A stretch of DNA of 64,000 bases from Micromonospora violae. GTDB taxonomy: Bacteria > Actinomycetota > Actinomycetes > Mycobacteriales > Micromonosporaceae. Below, piece after piece: positions 1 to 7,186 of the stretch. The position numbers were made by a program, and so were the translations under genes. The notes below the pieces were generated by a model, which searched no databases, was not told the DNA's origin, and saw only the letters and a program-made list of their open reading frames with translations. The first letter of the stretch is position 1. Every line of letters starts with the position of its first letter. The stretch lies in the NCBI RefSeq assembly GCF_004217135.1, contig NZ_SHKK01000001.1, positions 2,728,001-2,792,000 on the forward strand, given 5' to 3'.

Positions 1-55
1 CGTAGAACCCGCCGGTCCAGTTCTCGGCATCGCTCAGGTCGTCGGTCGCGGTCAC
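1..55 (-). CDS. 5' end of an unidentified gene (partial)
   Basis: A minus-strand frame begins with GTG at 55 and runs off the left edge. The visible 18 residues are VTATDDLSDAENWTGGFY. A strong GGAGGA ribosome-binding site lies about 9 bases upstream of the GTG, which supports the start. The protein is too short here to assign. It reads in the same direction as the carboxypeptidase gene to its right but is separated from it by a strong hairpin, so it probably has its own promoter in the 56-154 gap. Confidence 0.5.
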   Translation of the reverse strand, partial: MTATDDLSDAENWTGGFY

Positions 56-154
56 GCCGTCACTCTCCTCCCTGGGCGAGCGCCGTGTCAGCCGGATAAT
101 CGTCCCCATCAACGTGGCGGCTCACCGCCCCTGACGTTGACTGCGGACGACCGA

Positions 155-191
155 TGCCCCGTCGGCGCGGTCCACCCGCGCCGACGGGGCA
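155..191 (-). terminator. Strong hairpin terminator after the M14 carboxypeptidase
   Basis: A perfect 16-bp stem (155-170 with 176-191) closes a 5-base loop, just 18 bases beyond the stop codon of the carboxypeptidase. There is no clear T-run, which is usual for actinobacterial terminators. Confidence 0.8.
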
Positions 192-209
192 ACGACTGTC
201 ACAGTGGCG

Positions 210-2684
210 CTACCTCTTGGTGATCGTGATCGTCGCCGAGCGGTAGTTGTTGCGCTTGTCGTTCTTCGTCGGGTCGTAGTTCTTCTCGATGTTGCCGGCG
301 CTGTCGACCGAGAACCAGCGGAACGTCGTCGTCTCGGTCACGTGGAACACCTGCCCCGGCTCACGGAACTCGGTCGCCGCGTAGCGGGGCGACTCGAGGG
401 TGGGCCGGCTGCCGTCGGTCGTGTAGTAGATGGTGGCCGGCTCGCTGGTCTCGAAGTGAACGTCGACCGGCCCGGAGTAGCGCCCCCCGCCGGGGACCAG
501 CTCGGACGTCGGCTTCTTCTTGTCCTTCCCCCAGTCCGCGGCGACCCGGAACATCTCCATGATCCCGTTGGCGTACTCCATCGTCTCCGCGTGGCCGCTG
601 ACGAGCTCCGGGTTCCCCACCCACTCCGGTTGGAACGAACCGCCCTGCCAGTTGCCGGTGGCCGGGTTGTAGACCGAGCCGCCGACCTCCCAGCCGAACG
701 CGTAGATCCCATAGGTGTGGTAGAGGTCCTCGCGCACGTTGCCCGCCGAGGAGTAGAGGACGTCGGACGAGCCGCCCACGTTCTCCGGCGTGACGACGGT
801 TTCCCGGTGCGCCTTGACCTGCGACAGGATCCGGGCGGCGGACTGCCAGTAGAACGCTTCGTCACCCAGCGGCGGTCGCGGCGTGGTGATGCGGCCGTCC
901 GCGATGTACGCGCCGGGCTGCCAGAAGAGCTGCCCGCCGTTGGAGTGCACCGACATCATGAACTTGATGTTCTTGTACTTCTCGACCAGCCAGATGATGT
1001 TCTTCGACTCGGGCTCGGACAGCTCCGCCGGCCCCTGGTAGGTGTCGCTGACGCAACTGGTCGACGCGCCCGCGTACCCGTCGTGCCCGGAGCCGACCCG
1101 GTAGTTCCGGTTCAGGTCGACGCCCCAGGAGTTGCGTCTACCCGGGTCGGCGTTCGCGTCCGGGCAGTGGTTGGTCATGTTCCGGCGCTGGGAGGCGAAG
1201 TTGTAGAAGCTGTAGTTCGCCCCGTCCGGGTTGTTCGACAGGATGAAGAAGACGTCGGTGTTCTCGACGATGTTCTTCGTCTCCCGGTCGGACCGGTAGT
1301 TGTGCACCAGACGCTCGGCGGACTCCAGGCTCGTCGTCGCCGGCACCCACTCCCGGGCGTGGTCCTGCGCCTGAATCAGCACGCCGGGCTTCTTCCCGTC
1401 GCGGTGCTTGCCGATACGCAGGACCGGGATCGTGACCGGGCCCCGCGGCACCTCCCCCTCCGGCGCGCCGACGCGTTTCTGGTCGAGGAAGTCGGTCAGC
1501 GCGACCGGCCCAGCCGTCGGCGCGACGATTCCGGTGCCCCCGTTGGTGCGGTACGGGTGCGCCCGGTCGATGAGGCCCGCGGACCGGGTCCGCAACGCCT
1601 CGGCCACCTCGGCGGCCGTACTCGCCGCCGCGCCGGCGGCGTCCGTGGCGAGCAGAACCCGGACCGCCGTACCGGTGACCTCCACCGCGAGCGGCAGGTC
1701 CGGCTCGGACCGGCCCACGAAGTCCACAGTGATGTCGTTGCCGCCCTCGTGGCCCCAGGCCGCCGAGGTGACGACGACCGCGGCCTGCCCCGTACCGCCG
1801 ATCTGGGCCTGTGCCTTGCGCTGGTACCCGTTCGTCTGGTTCGGCAGGTAGACGATCTCGGCGATGTCCGGGTACTGGCGGGCGATCTCCTTGGCGCGGC
1901 TGTAGAGCTGCTGCGGGTTCCGGTAACCGTCCACGAAGTCCGACTTGTAGGACGGGTTCGCCGTCAGCGGCGGCGGAGCGTCCTCCAGCCAGTTGGAGAC
2001 GACGCCGGTCGTGACGCCGCCGGTGGAACTCGTCACCTGGATCTTGTCGGGGCGTACGTCGAGCTTGAACAGGTTCCGGTGGAACATGTACTGCCCGGAG
2101 TCGACGAACCGGCTCATCGTCCGGGCGAAGCCGAACGGGGTGCCCTTCCCGGTGTCGTTCTCCACCTGCATCCCGACGACCGGGTTCGCCTGCTGCCCCT
2201 CGGTGGTCCGCGCCTCGACGTACAGGAAGCCCTGGCCCTTGGTGGTGAACCAGTCGGCGCGAACGACGCGCACCGTCGCCTCGTGGTTCGCCGGCTGAAC
2301 CGCCCGCGTGCCGGCCGCGCCGAGGCCGCCGTCGGCCTCGTCGCTCCAGGCGAAGCCCGCGTCGTCGCCGAGCACCTCGACGCCCATCGCGGTGAGTTCG
2401 GCGGTCTGCGCGGCGGTCACCACCGCCTCACCTTCGATACCGTTCGGTACGCGCCGCAGGCCGTGTTCGAGGTCGAACCCGGCTGCGGCGACCTTGTCCA
2501 GCATCTCGGCACCGGTGAGCCTGATGTGTACGAGGCGTACCGACTCCGAGTTCTCAAGCGGGGACCGGTTCGCGGTGGCTGACGGCCCCGCGGGCTGCGC
2601 GCCCGCAGGACCGGTGGTGACGAGCGTGCTAACCACCAGAGTGGACAGTGCGAGAAGTGCGATGCGCCGATGTCTGCGCCGCAT
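210..2684 (-). CDS. Secreted M14 zinc carboxypeptidase with C-terminal chitobiase-type domain
   Basis: This 824-residue protein is predicted to be a secreted metallocarboxypeptidase that removes C-terminal residues from peptides. A basic Sec signal peptide occupies about residues 1-30 (MRRRHRRIALL... ending GPAGAQP). A long N-terminal extension precedes the catalytic domain. The zinc motif HARE lies near residue 442, the third zinc ligand His is in SVHSNGG near 578, and the catalytic Glu is in GWEVGG near 667. The tail (about 735-815, with IYYTTDGSRPT) resembles the chitobiase/hexosaminidase C-terminal domain found on many secreted actinobacterial enzymes. The ATG is preceded by GAAGGAGG. The gene is monocistronic, with a hairpin just downstream. 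Confidence 0.9.
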   Translation of the reverse strand: MRRRHRRIALLALSTLVVSTLVTTGPAGAQPAGPSATANRSPLENSESVRLVHIRLTGAEMLDKVAAAGFDLEHGLRRVPNGIEGEAVVTAAQTAELTAMGVEVLGDDAGFAWSDEADGGLGAAGTRAVQPANHEATVRVVRADWFTTKGQGFLYVEARTTEGQQANPVVGMQVENDTGKGTPFGFARTMSRFVDSGQYMFHRNLFKLDVRPDKIQVTSSTGGVTTGVVSNWLEDAPPPLTANPSYKSDFVDGYRNPQQLYSRAKEIARQYPDIAEIVYLPNQTNGYQRKAQAQIGGTGQAAVVVTSAAWGHEGGNDITVDFVGRSEPDLPLAVEVTGTAVRVLLATDAAGAAASTAAEVAEALRTRSAGLIDRAHPYRTNGGTGIVAPTAGPVALTDFLDQKRVGAPEGEVPRGPVTIPVLRIGKHRDGKKPGVLIQAQDHAREWVPATTSLESAERLVHNYRSDRETKNIVENTDVFFILSNNPDGANYSFYNFASQRRNMTNHCPDANADPGRRNSWGVDLNRNYRVGSGHDGYAGASTSCVSDTYQGPAELSEPESKNIIWLVEKYKNIKFMMSVHSNGGQLFWQPGAYIADGRITTPRPPLGDEAFYWQSAARILSQVKAHRETVVTPENVGGSSDVLYSSAGNVREDLYHTYGIYAFGWEVGGSVYNPATGNWQGGSFQPEWVGNPELVSGHAETMEYANGIMEMFRVAADWGKDKKKPTSELVPGGGRYSGPVDVHFETSEPATIYYTTDGSRPTLESPRYAATEFREPGQVFHVTETTTFRWFSVDSAGNIEKNYDPTKNDKRNNYRSATITITKR

Positions 2685-2882
2685 TCCCCCTCCTTCTGCT
2701 GACGACGGGTGATTGCCGGCCGGCCGGGTCCGGTGAGCGTATGTGCGTTTACGGGCGCAGAGCTTCGCCTCGATCGAATTTGAGCATTCCTTGAGGCGCT
2801 CGATGGCTTGTCCCCCAGCAAGGGGAGGGTTTCCCCCTCTGTCGGGGAGGAGGGTGGAACCTCCGCCGGCGATCGTGGGTCC
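2685..2882. promoter_or_regulatory. Divergent intergenic region with clustered G/C-run inverted repeats
   Basis: This 198-bp region separates the minus-strand carboxypeptidase from plus-strand genes. Between about 2810 and 2870 it has alternating runs of C and G (CCCCCAGC AAGGGG, TTTCCCCCT...GGGGAGG, GGAGG...CCTCC) that can form several competing short hairpins. That suggests a regulated leader or operator region. No specific regulator can be named. Confidence 0.35.
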
Positions 2883-3008
2883 ATGGCTGTCGTGGAAGTG
2901 CCGACCCGATCCAGACCGTGGGCGCTGGCCGTCATCACCACCGGCTACGGCCTCGCCACCTCAGCCCACACCCCCACGACCAACCTCTCCGGATCGGAGC
3001 ATTCATGA
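2883..3008 (+). CDS. Small ORF overlapping the start of the next gene
   Basis: A 41-codon frame (MAVVEVPTRSRPWALAV...) ends with TGA at 3006-3008, which overlaps the ATG of the following membrane-protein gene as ATGA. That arrangement is typical of translational coupling in this genome. The product has an Arg/Trp-containing N-terminus and a short hydrophobic stretch, and no recognised family. The ribosome-binding site is weak, so it may be a leader peptide or chance. Confidence 0.3.
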   Translation: MAVVEVPTRSRPWALAVITTGYGLATSAHTPTTNLSGSEHS

Positions 3009-3550
3009 GCCCTCTCGACACCGGGCGCGTCGCGACAGTCGCCCCACGGCCCTGGGCGGTCTGGGCCGCCTACGCCGTTCCGCTCTGCGTCCTGCCATCC
3101 GCGCTCTGGCGACTGTCGTTGGTGTTCACCGACGACGCCGTCACCCGGTGGTACATGCTCTTGCTGTCGGTTCTGTCGATGGGGTTGGCCCTGTTGACTC
3201 TCGGGCTGGTGCACCGGTGGGGGCAGCGAGTTCCGCACTGGGTGCCCCGCCTCGGGGGTCGTCGCATTCCCGCACGTCCGGTCGTGCGTGCCGCGGTGAC
3301 CGGCGGTTGGTTGCTCGTCGCCGTCTGCGTGTACTTCCTGTTGAACCAGAGGTTCCACCTGGTGCAGAGCGGTTGGGTGGGAATCGGCGGCGACGAACCG
3401 GCGCATCCGCCACCCGGCTGGGAGGTGTTCCGTTTCTACGCCCCACTACTCGCGTGGGGCCCGCTCGTCGTGGCGGTGGCCACCGACTACCGTCGACGCG
3501 CAGCCATGGCGCGTGGAACCACGGTCAGAGCGGCGGCCAGGCATTGGTGA
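3005..3550 (+). CDS. Predicted four-helix membrane protein, unknown function
   Basis: This 181-residue protein has hydrophobic segments around residues 20-40, 52-75, 100-120 and 145-165, separated by Arg-rich loops. That pattern matches a small integral membrane protein. No enzyme motif was recognised. I chose the ATG at 3005 (MSPLDTGRV) because it has a GGAG site about 6 bases upstream and overlaps the stop of the preceding small ORF. The upstream in-frame extension is Arg/His-rich and unlikely to be coding. The 3' end overlaps the convergent GH6 gene by 26 bp. Confidence 0.6.
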   Translation: MSPLDTGRVATVAPRPWAVWAAYAVPLCVLPSALWRLSLVFTDDAVTRWYMLLLSVLSMGLALLTLGLVHRWGQRVPHWVPRLGGRRIPARPVVRAAVTGGWLLVAVCVYFLLNQRFHLVQSGWVGIGGDEPAHPPPGWEVFRFYAPLLAWGPLVVAVATDYRRRAAMARGTTVRAAARHW

Positions 3551-4883
3551 GCAGTTGACGGAAGTGCGCCGGGAACCACTCTCCGAGCGGTGGGGCGGCC
3601 GGCATCGCGCCGGTGTCGTACGCCGAACCGCGAGGCGGCAGGTAGTTCGGGTCGCACAGCGGCTCGTACGGTTGGCCGGTGTTCGGGGTGCCACTGGTGC
3701 CGTCGGACTCGCCGGGCGGCTTGACCCAGACGTAGGCGTCGATGCCCGGTTCCGGTTCGGCGACTGGACGCTGACCGAGGCCGGCGCCGGCCTGGTTGCA
3801 CCAGTTCCCGACCCCTGCCCGCCGGTCGATCCGGCTGCCGTCGACGTAACGGTTCAGGTCACCCGACGTCGCCGGGCCGGTGGGTCGGTTCGGGCCGCCC
3901 CAGCCGTTGCGCGACGTGTCGATCACGACGCCTGCGTCCGGGGAGAAGCCCGCCTCGGTCAACTCTCCCCGCAGGTGTCGCACGTAGGGCACCTCGTCGA
4001 TGAACGGGTTCCAGTCGACCCACCTCGACTGGTACACCGGCTGACCGTTGATGACATCGTCGGCACGGAAGTACTCCTCGTGCAGGACCGAGTAGTTCGC
4101 GGTGTTGGCCACGAAGCCATGCACGTCGGCCACCGTGCTGCCGGCGGTTGTCGCGGCCTCCAACAGCAGGGCCGTCAGCGGGCCGGAATCCTCCGGCCAG
4201 CCGACTTCGGCGTGGTGACTGATGTCGAGGTACGAGTAGACGTTGGGCAGGGTGCCGAGCCGGGCCAGGGCGTACCCGGTTCCGTGCTGGTAGGTCCCGC
4301 GCGCCAACGCCTCGTCACAGGCCGGGGTGGCCCAGTACCGGTTGCCGGTGTTGACGACAAGGTCGGGTAGCGAGTTCGGCTCGACGAAGGCGACGATCCG
4401 CAGGTCGGCGTAGTCGGGCGCGGCGAGGATCTCGACAATCGGATCGATGAACTCTGCCTGGTACCGGGCGAGGTCCCCGATCGACAGCTCACCCTGCGGG
4501 GAGCGCCGGCCGCAGTCGCGCGCCGGCAGGTCGTACAGGGTCAACTGGACGAGGTCGGCGTCCTGCGCCACGGCGGCATCCAGGTGCCCGCGCAGGCCCA
4601 TCCTCTCGTCGTCTCCCTCGATCGTGGCGATCCGATCCAGCCACACCGCGGTCGGCTGGCCGGCGACCGCGTCGCCACCGGGCTCTGCGGCGGCGCGGTC
4701 GGCCCACTCGGGATTGACGTAGACCTGGGCTCCGACGTAGGGGTTGGCCACCCGGTGGGGTGGGTCGACGGCGTTGGCCGCACCGGTGCCGGCGAGCACT
4801 CCCCCGACGAGGACGGACACGGCGGCGGTGGCGAGGATCGGGCGGACCCGGACGGGTACGCGTCCCCAAGGTGGCTTGGTCAT
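3525..4883 (-). CDS. Secreted glycoside hydrolase family 6 (cellulase/cellobiohydrolase type)
   Basis: This 452-residue protein is a GH6 member, a family of inverting enzymes that hydrolyse beta-1,4-glucan. A signal peptide spans about 1-39 (ending TGAANAVDPP). The first family signature is clear (LYDLPARDCG, Asp123). The second signature normally reads E-P-D-S-L-P with Asp as general acid; here it reads EPNSLPDL with Asn at 170. Later GH6 features are present (DISHHAEVGW, VIDTSRNGWG, WVKPPGESDG). There is no carbohydrate-binding module. The family assignment is firm, but catalytic competence is uncertain because of Asn170. Palindromes lie directly upstream of the start. Confidence 0.88.
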   Translation of the reverse strand: MTKPPWGRVPVRVRPILATAAVSVLVGGVLAGTGAANAVDPPHRVANPYVGAQVYVNPEWADRAAAEPGGDAVAGQPTAVWLDRIATIEGDDERMGLRGHLDAAVAQDADLVQLTLYDLPARDCGRRSPQGELSIGDLARYQAEFIDPIVEILAAPDYADLRIVAFVEPNSLPDLVVNTGNRYWATPACDEALARGTYQHGTGYALARLGTLPNVYSYLDISHHAEVGWPEDSGPLTALLLEAATTAGSTVADVHGFVANTANYSVLHEEYFRADDVINGQPVYQSRWVDWNPFIDEVPYVRHLRGELTEAGFSPDAGVVIDTSRNGWGGPNRPTGPATSGDLNRYVDGSRIDRRAGVGNWCNQAGAGLGQRPVAEPEPGIDAYVWVKPPGESDGTSGTPNTGQPYEPLCDPNYLPPRGSAYDTGAMPAAPPLGEWFPAHFRQLLTNAWPPL

Positions 4884-4885
4884 GA

Positions 4886-4930
4886 TGGCAGCCCTGCCAG
4901 TAATCTACGGTCGTCTATCTGGCATGCCAG
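4886..4930 (-). promoter_or_regulatory. Two palindromes upstream of the GH6 gene
   Basis: Immediately before the GH6 start codon lies TGGCA-GCCC-TGCCA (4886-4899), and 20 bases further is a perfect 12-bp palindrome CTGGCATGCCAG (4919-4930). Both contain TGGCA/TGCCA half-sites, so they could be paired operators for one regulator. The first overlaps the ribosome-binding region. Confidence 0.45.
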
Positions 4931-4979
4931 TATGCCGCACCGACGTCGGGGGCGGGGGGACGAAGTCCGTGGCCCGTCC

Positions 4980-5414
4980 TCAGGACGCGCGAAGCTGTGC
5001 GCGGAACCAGGCCCGGTCGGGGTTCACGACGGTCTGGTCGCCGAGCACGACGGTGGGCACGGTCTCGTTGCCGTCGGCTGTCGCCCGGACGGCGGCAGCC
5101 CCGGCCGGGTCGTGCCAGATGTCCACCCAGTGCGCCCGTCGGGCGAGCCGGCCGAGGGAGAACCGAAGCTGAAGGCAGTAGCGACAGCCGGGACGCCAGT
5201 ACACGATCGGCCGGCCGTCCACGGCGCTGGCCCGCTGTGCTTCGGCGGCGCTCACCGAGCGGGGAAAGGCCCACGGCGACAGCAGCAGCGCCAGCAGCAG
5301 GAAGACCACCAACTCGACGCCGCCGACGACGGACAGATCGGCACGCAGTTGCGCCACCGCCACCAGCACGCCGCACGCCACCATCACGATCGTCAGACCC
5401 CACCGTCGCAGCAC
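4980..5414 (-). CDS. Membrane-anchored glutaredoxin-like protein
   Basis: This 144-residue protein has one or two hydrophobic segments near its N-terminus (about 7-20 and 30-47) followed by a thioredoxin-fold domain with the redox motif YWRPGCRYC (Cys77 and Cys80) and the cis-proline region ETVPTVV. It resembles actinobacterial mycoredoxin/glutaredoxin-like proteins. It is probably a membrane-bound thiol oxidoreductase, partner unknown. The GTG at 5414 is chosen as the first start after the GGAAGG site. The open frame extends much further upstream, but that part runs antisense to the GH43 gene and is not protein-like. Confidence 0.7.
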   Translation of the reverse strand: MLRRWGLTIVMVACGVLVAVAQLRADLSVVGGVELVVFLLLALLLSPWAFPRSVSAAEAQRASAVDGRPIVYWRPGCRYCLQLRFSLGRLARRAHWVDIWHDPAGAAAVRATADGNETVPTVVLGDQTVVNPDRAWFRAQLRAS

Positions 5415-5493
5415 CCCGGGGACACTACCTTCCGGTCCGCGGATGGCCGCCGCTCGCACCAGGTGGAGGGGTAGGACGCCTTGACATCCATCT

Positions 5494-5509
5494 ATGTTAA
5501 CGCCAACAT
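5494..5509. promoter_or_regulatory. LacI-type operator upstream of GH43 gene (site 1)
   Basis: ATGTTAACGCCAACAT is an imperfect palindrome centred on CG. It is embedded in ATCTATGTTA, which is identical to the flank of a second site at 50991 upstream of another GH43 gene. This is the form of a LacI-family operator. It lies 164 bp upstream of the chosen GH43 start. Confidence 0.65.
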
Positions 5510-5672
5510 GGATCCGCCACCTGGATGCAACGCCACCGTCACATTCCCAGCCCTTAGCGCTTCCTGCCCGGTCCTGCACGACGTCGCCGCAGGGCGTCCA
5601 ACGGATCGGCGCGGCATCGCGGCGGTGTTCCCTGCGCTGGTCAATGGCCGTTCCCAAGCTCGCGGAGGACAG

Positions 5673-7178
5673 ATGCCGCTGCCACTCGCTCCTACCGACC
5701 CGATCACCCGTCGAACCGTTCGACGGGGGCCCAACGGCCCTCGGCGTCTGCGGTCGGTGCTGGCCGCGGTGTTGGTGGTGCTCGCCGTGTCCGCCGGCCT
5801 GCCCGGGGCCGGGCCGGCACAGGCCGCGCCGGCCGTCAACTACACCAACCCGTTGGTGAACCAGCGGGCCGACCCGCACATCTTCCGGCACACCGACGGC
5901 TACTACTACCTGACCGCGACGGTCCCCCAGTACGACCGGATCGTGCTGCGCCGGGCGACCACGTTGCAGGGGTTGGCGACGGCGGCAGAGACGACGATCT
6001 GGACCCGCCACACCAGCGGAGAGATGGGCGCCCACATCTGGGCACCGGAGATCCACTTCATCAACAACCGGTGGTACGTCTACTTCGCCGCCGGCCGGAC
6101 CGACGACGTGTGGCGGATCCGGATGTACGTGCTGGAGAACGCCAACGCCAATCCGCTCACCGGTTCGTGGACCGAACGCGGCCGGATCACGACACCGTGG
6201 GACACCTTCAGCCTGGACGCCTCGACGTTCGTCGCCAACGGGGTGCGCTATCTGACCTGGGCGCAGCAGGAACCGGGGATCTCCAACAACTCCAACGTCT
6301 ACCTCGCCCGGATGGGTGCCAACCCGTGGCAGATAACCGGCACCGTCACCCGGCTCGTCGTGCCGACGTACGACTGGGAGACCCGGGGCTACCGGGTTGC
6401 CGAGGGGCCGGCGGTGATCCAACGCAACGGCCGGATCTTCCTGACCTACTCGGCCAGCGCCACGGACGCCAACTACTGCCTCGGCATGCTGAGCGCCTCC
6501 GCCACCGCGAACCTGCTCGACGCCGCGTCCTGGCGCAAGAGCCCCAGCCCGGTGTTCGCGAGTAACGCGGCCACCAGCCAGTACGGCCCCGGCCACAACT
6601 CGTTCACCGTCTCCGAGGATGGGCAGAGCGACATCCTCGTCTACCACGACCGGAACTACCGCGACATCAGCGGCGACCCGCTCAACGACCCGAACCGGCG
6701 GACCAGGCTCCAGAAGGTGTACTGGAACGCCGACGGCAGCCCGAACTTCGGCATCCCGGTGCCCGACGGGGCCACCCCGGTTCGGCTGCGCTCCCATGAC
6801 CAGGCGAGCAGCTACATCCGGCACTACGACTACCGGGCGCGGATCGAACCGAACGTCACCAACCTGGCCGACTCCCAGTTCCGCATCGTCACCGGCCTCG
6901 CCGGCGGCGGATCGGTGTCGCTGGAGTCGACCAACTTCCCCGGCTACTACCTGCGCCACCGGGGCTTCGCCCTGTACGTCGAGAAGAACGACGGCTCGGC
7001 CCTCTTCGCAGGCGACGCGAGCTTCCGTCGCCAGGCCGGCCTCGCCGACAGCTCCGGGATCTCCCTGGAGTCCCAGAACTACCCGGGTCGACATGTGCGC
7101 CACCGCGACGGACTGCTCTACGTCGAGGCGGTCAGTTCGAGCGCCGACCGCGCCTCGGCCACCTTCCACCTGGAATAG
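5673..7178 (+). CDS. Secreted GH43 family hydrolase with C-terminal AbfB (CBM42) domain
   Basis: This 501-residue protein probably removes arabinose or xylose units from plant arabinoxylan or arabinan. The signal region is about residues 1-50 (twin-Arg-rich start, LAAVLVVLAVSAGL...AQAAP). The GH43 five-bladed propeller follows, with the catalytic base in NQRADPHIF, the acid in IWAPEIHF and the later EGPAVI segment. Residues from about 365 to the end form an arabinose-binding CBM42/AbfB domain with repeated Y-x-R-H motifs (IRHYDYRARIEP, YYLRHRGF, VRHRDG). I chose the ATG at 5673 because GGAGGA lies 4-9 bases upstream. A LacI-type operator lies upstream. The next gene starts 8 bp after the stop, so the two are co-transcribed. 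Confidence 0.88.
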   Translation: MPLPLAPTDPITRRTVRRGPNGPRRLRSVLAAVLVVLAVSAGLPGAGPAQAAPAVNYTNPLVNQRADPHIFRHTDGYYYLTATVPQYDRIVLRRATTLQGLATAAETTIWTRHTSGEMGAHIWAPEIHFINNRWYVYFAAGRTDDVWRIRMYVLENANANPLTGSWTERGRITTPWDTFSLDASTFVANGVRYLTWAQQEPGISNNSNVYLARMGANPWQITGTVTRLVVPTYDWETRGYRVAEGPAVIQRNGRIFLTYSASATDANYCLGMLSASATANLLDAASWRKSPSPVFASNAATSQYGPGHNSFTVSEDGQSDILVYHDRNYRDISGDPLNDPNRRTRLQKVYWNADGSPNFGIPVPDGATPVRLRSHDQASSYIRHYDYRARIEPNVTNLADSQFRIVTGLAGGGSVSLESTNFPGYYLRHRGFALYVEKNDGSALFAGDASFRRQAGLADSSGISLESQNYPGRHVRHRDGLLYVEAVSSSADRASATFHLE

Positions 7179-7186
7179 GAGGAGCC

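Noticed and set aside
204..2582. A 792-codon open frame on the plus strand opposite the M14 carboxypeptidase
   Set aside because: It is the antisense of a clear protease gene; its product is Arg/Val/Leu low-complexity with no motif, an effect of GC-biased third positions.
5415..7169. Long minus-strand extension upstream of the glutaredoxin-like gene
   Set aside because: It lies antisense to the GH43 gene, and only the last 144 codons look like protein and have a ribosome-binding site.
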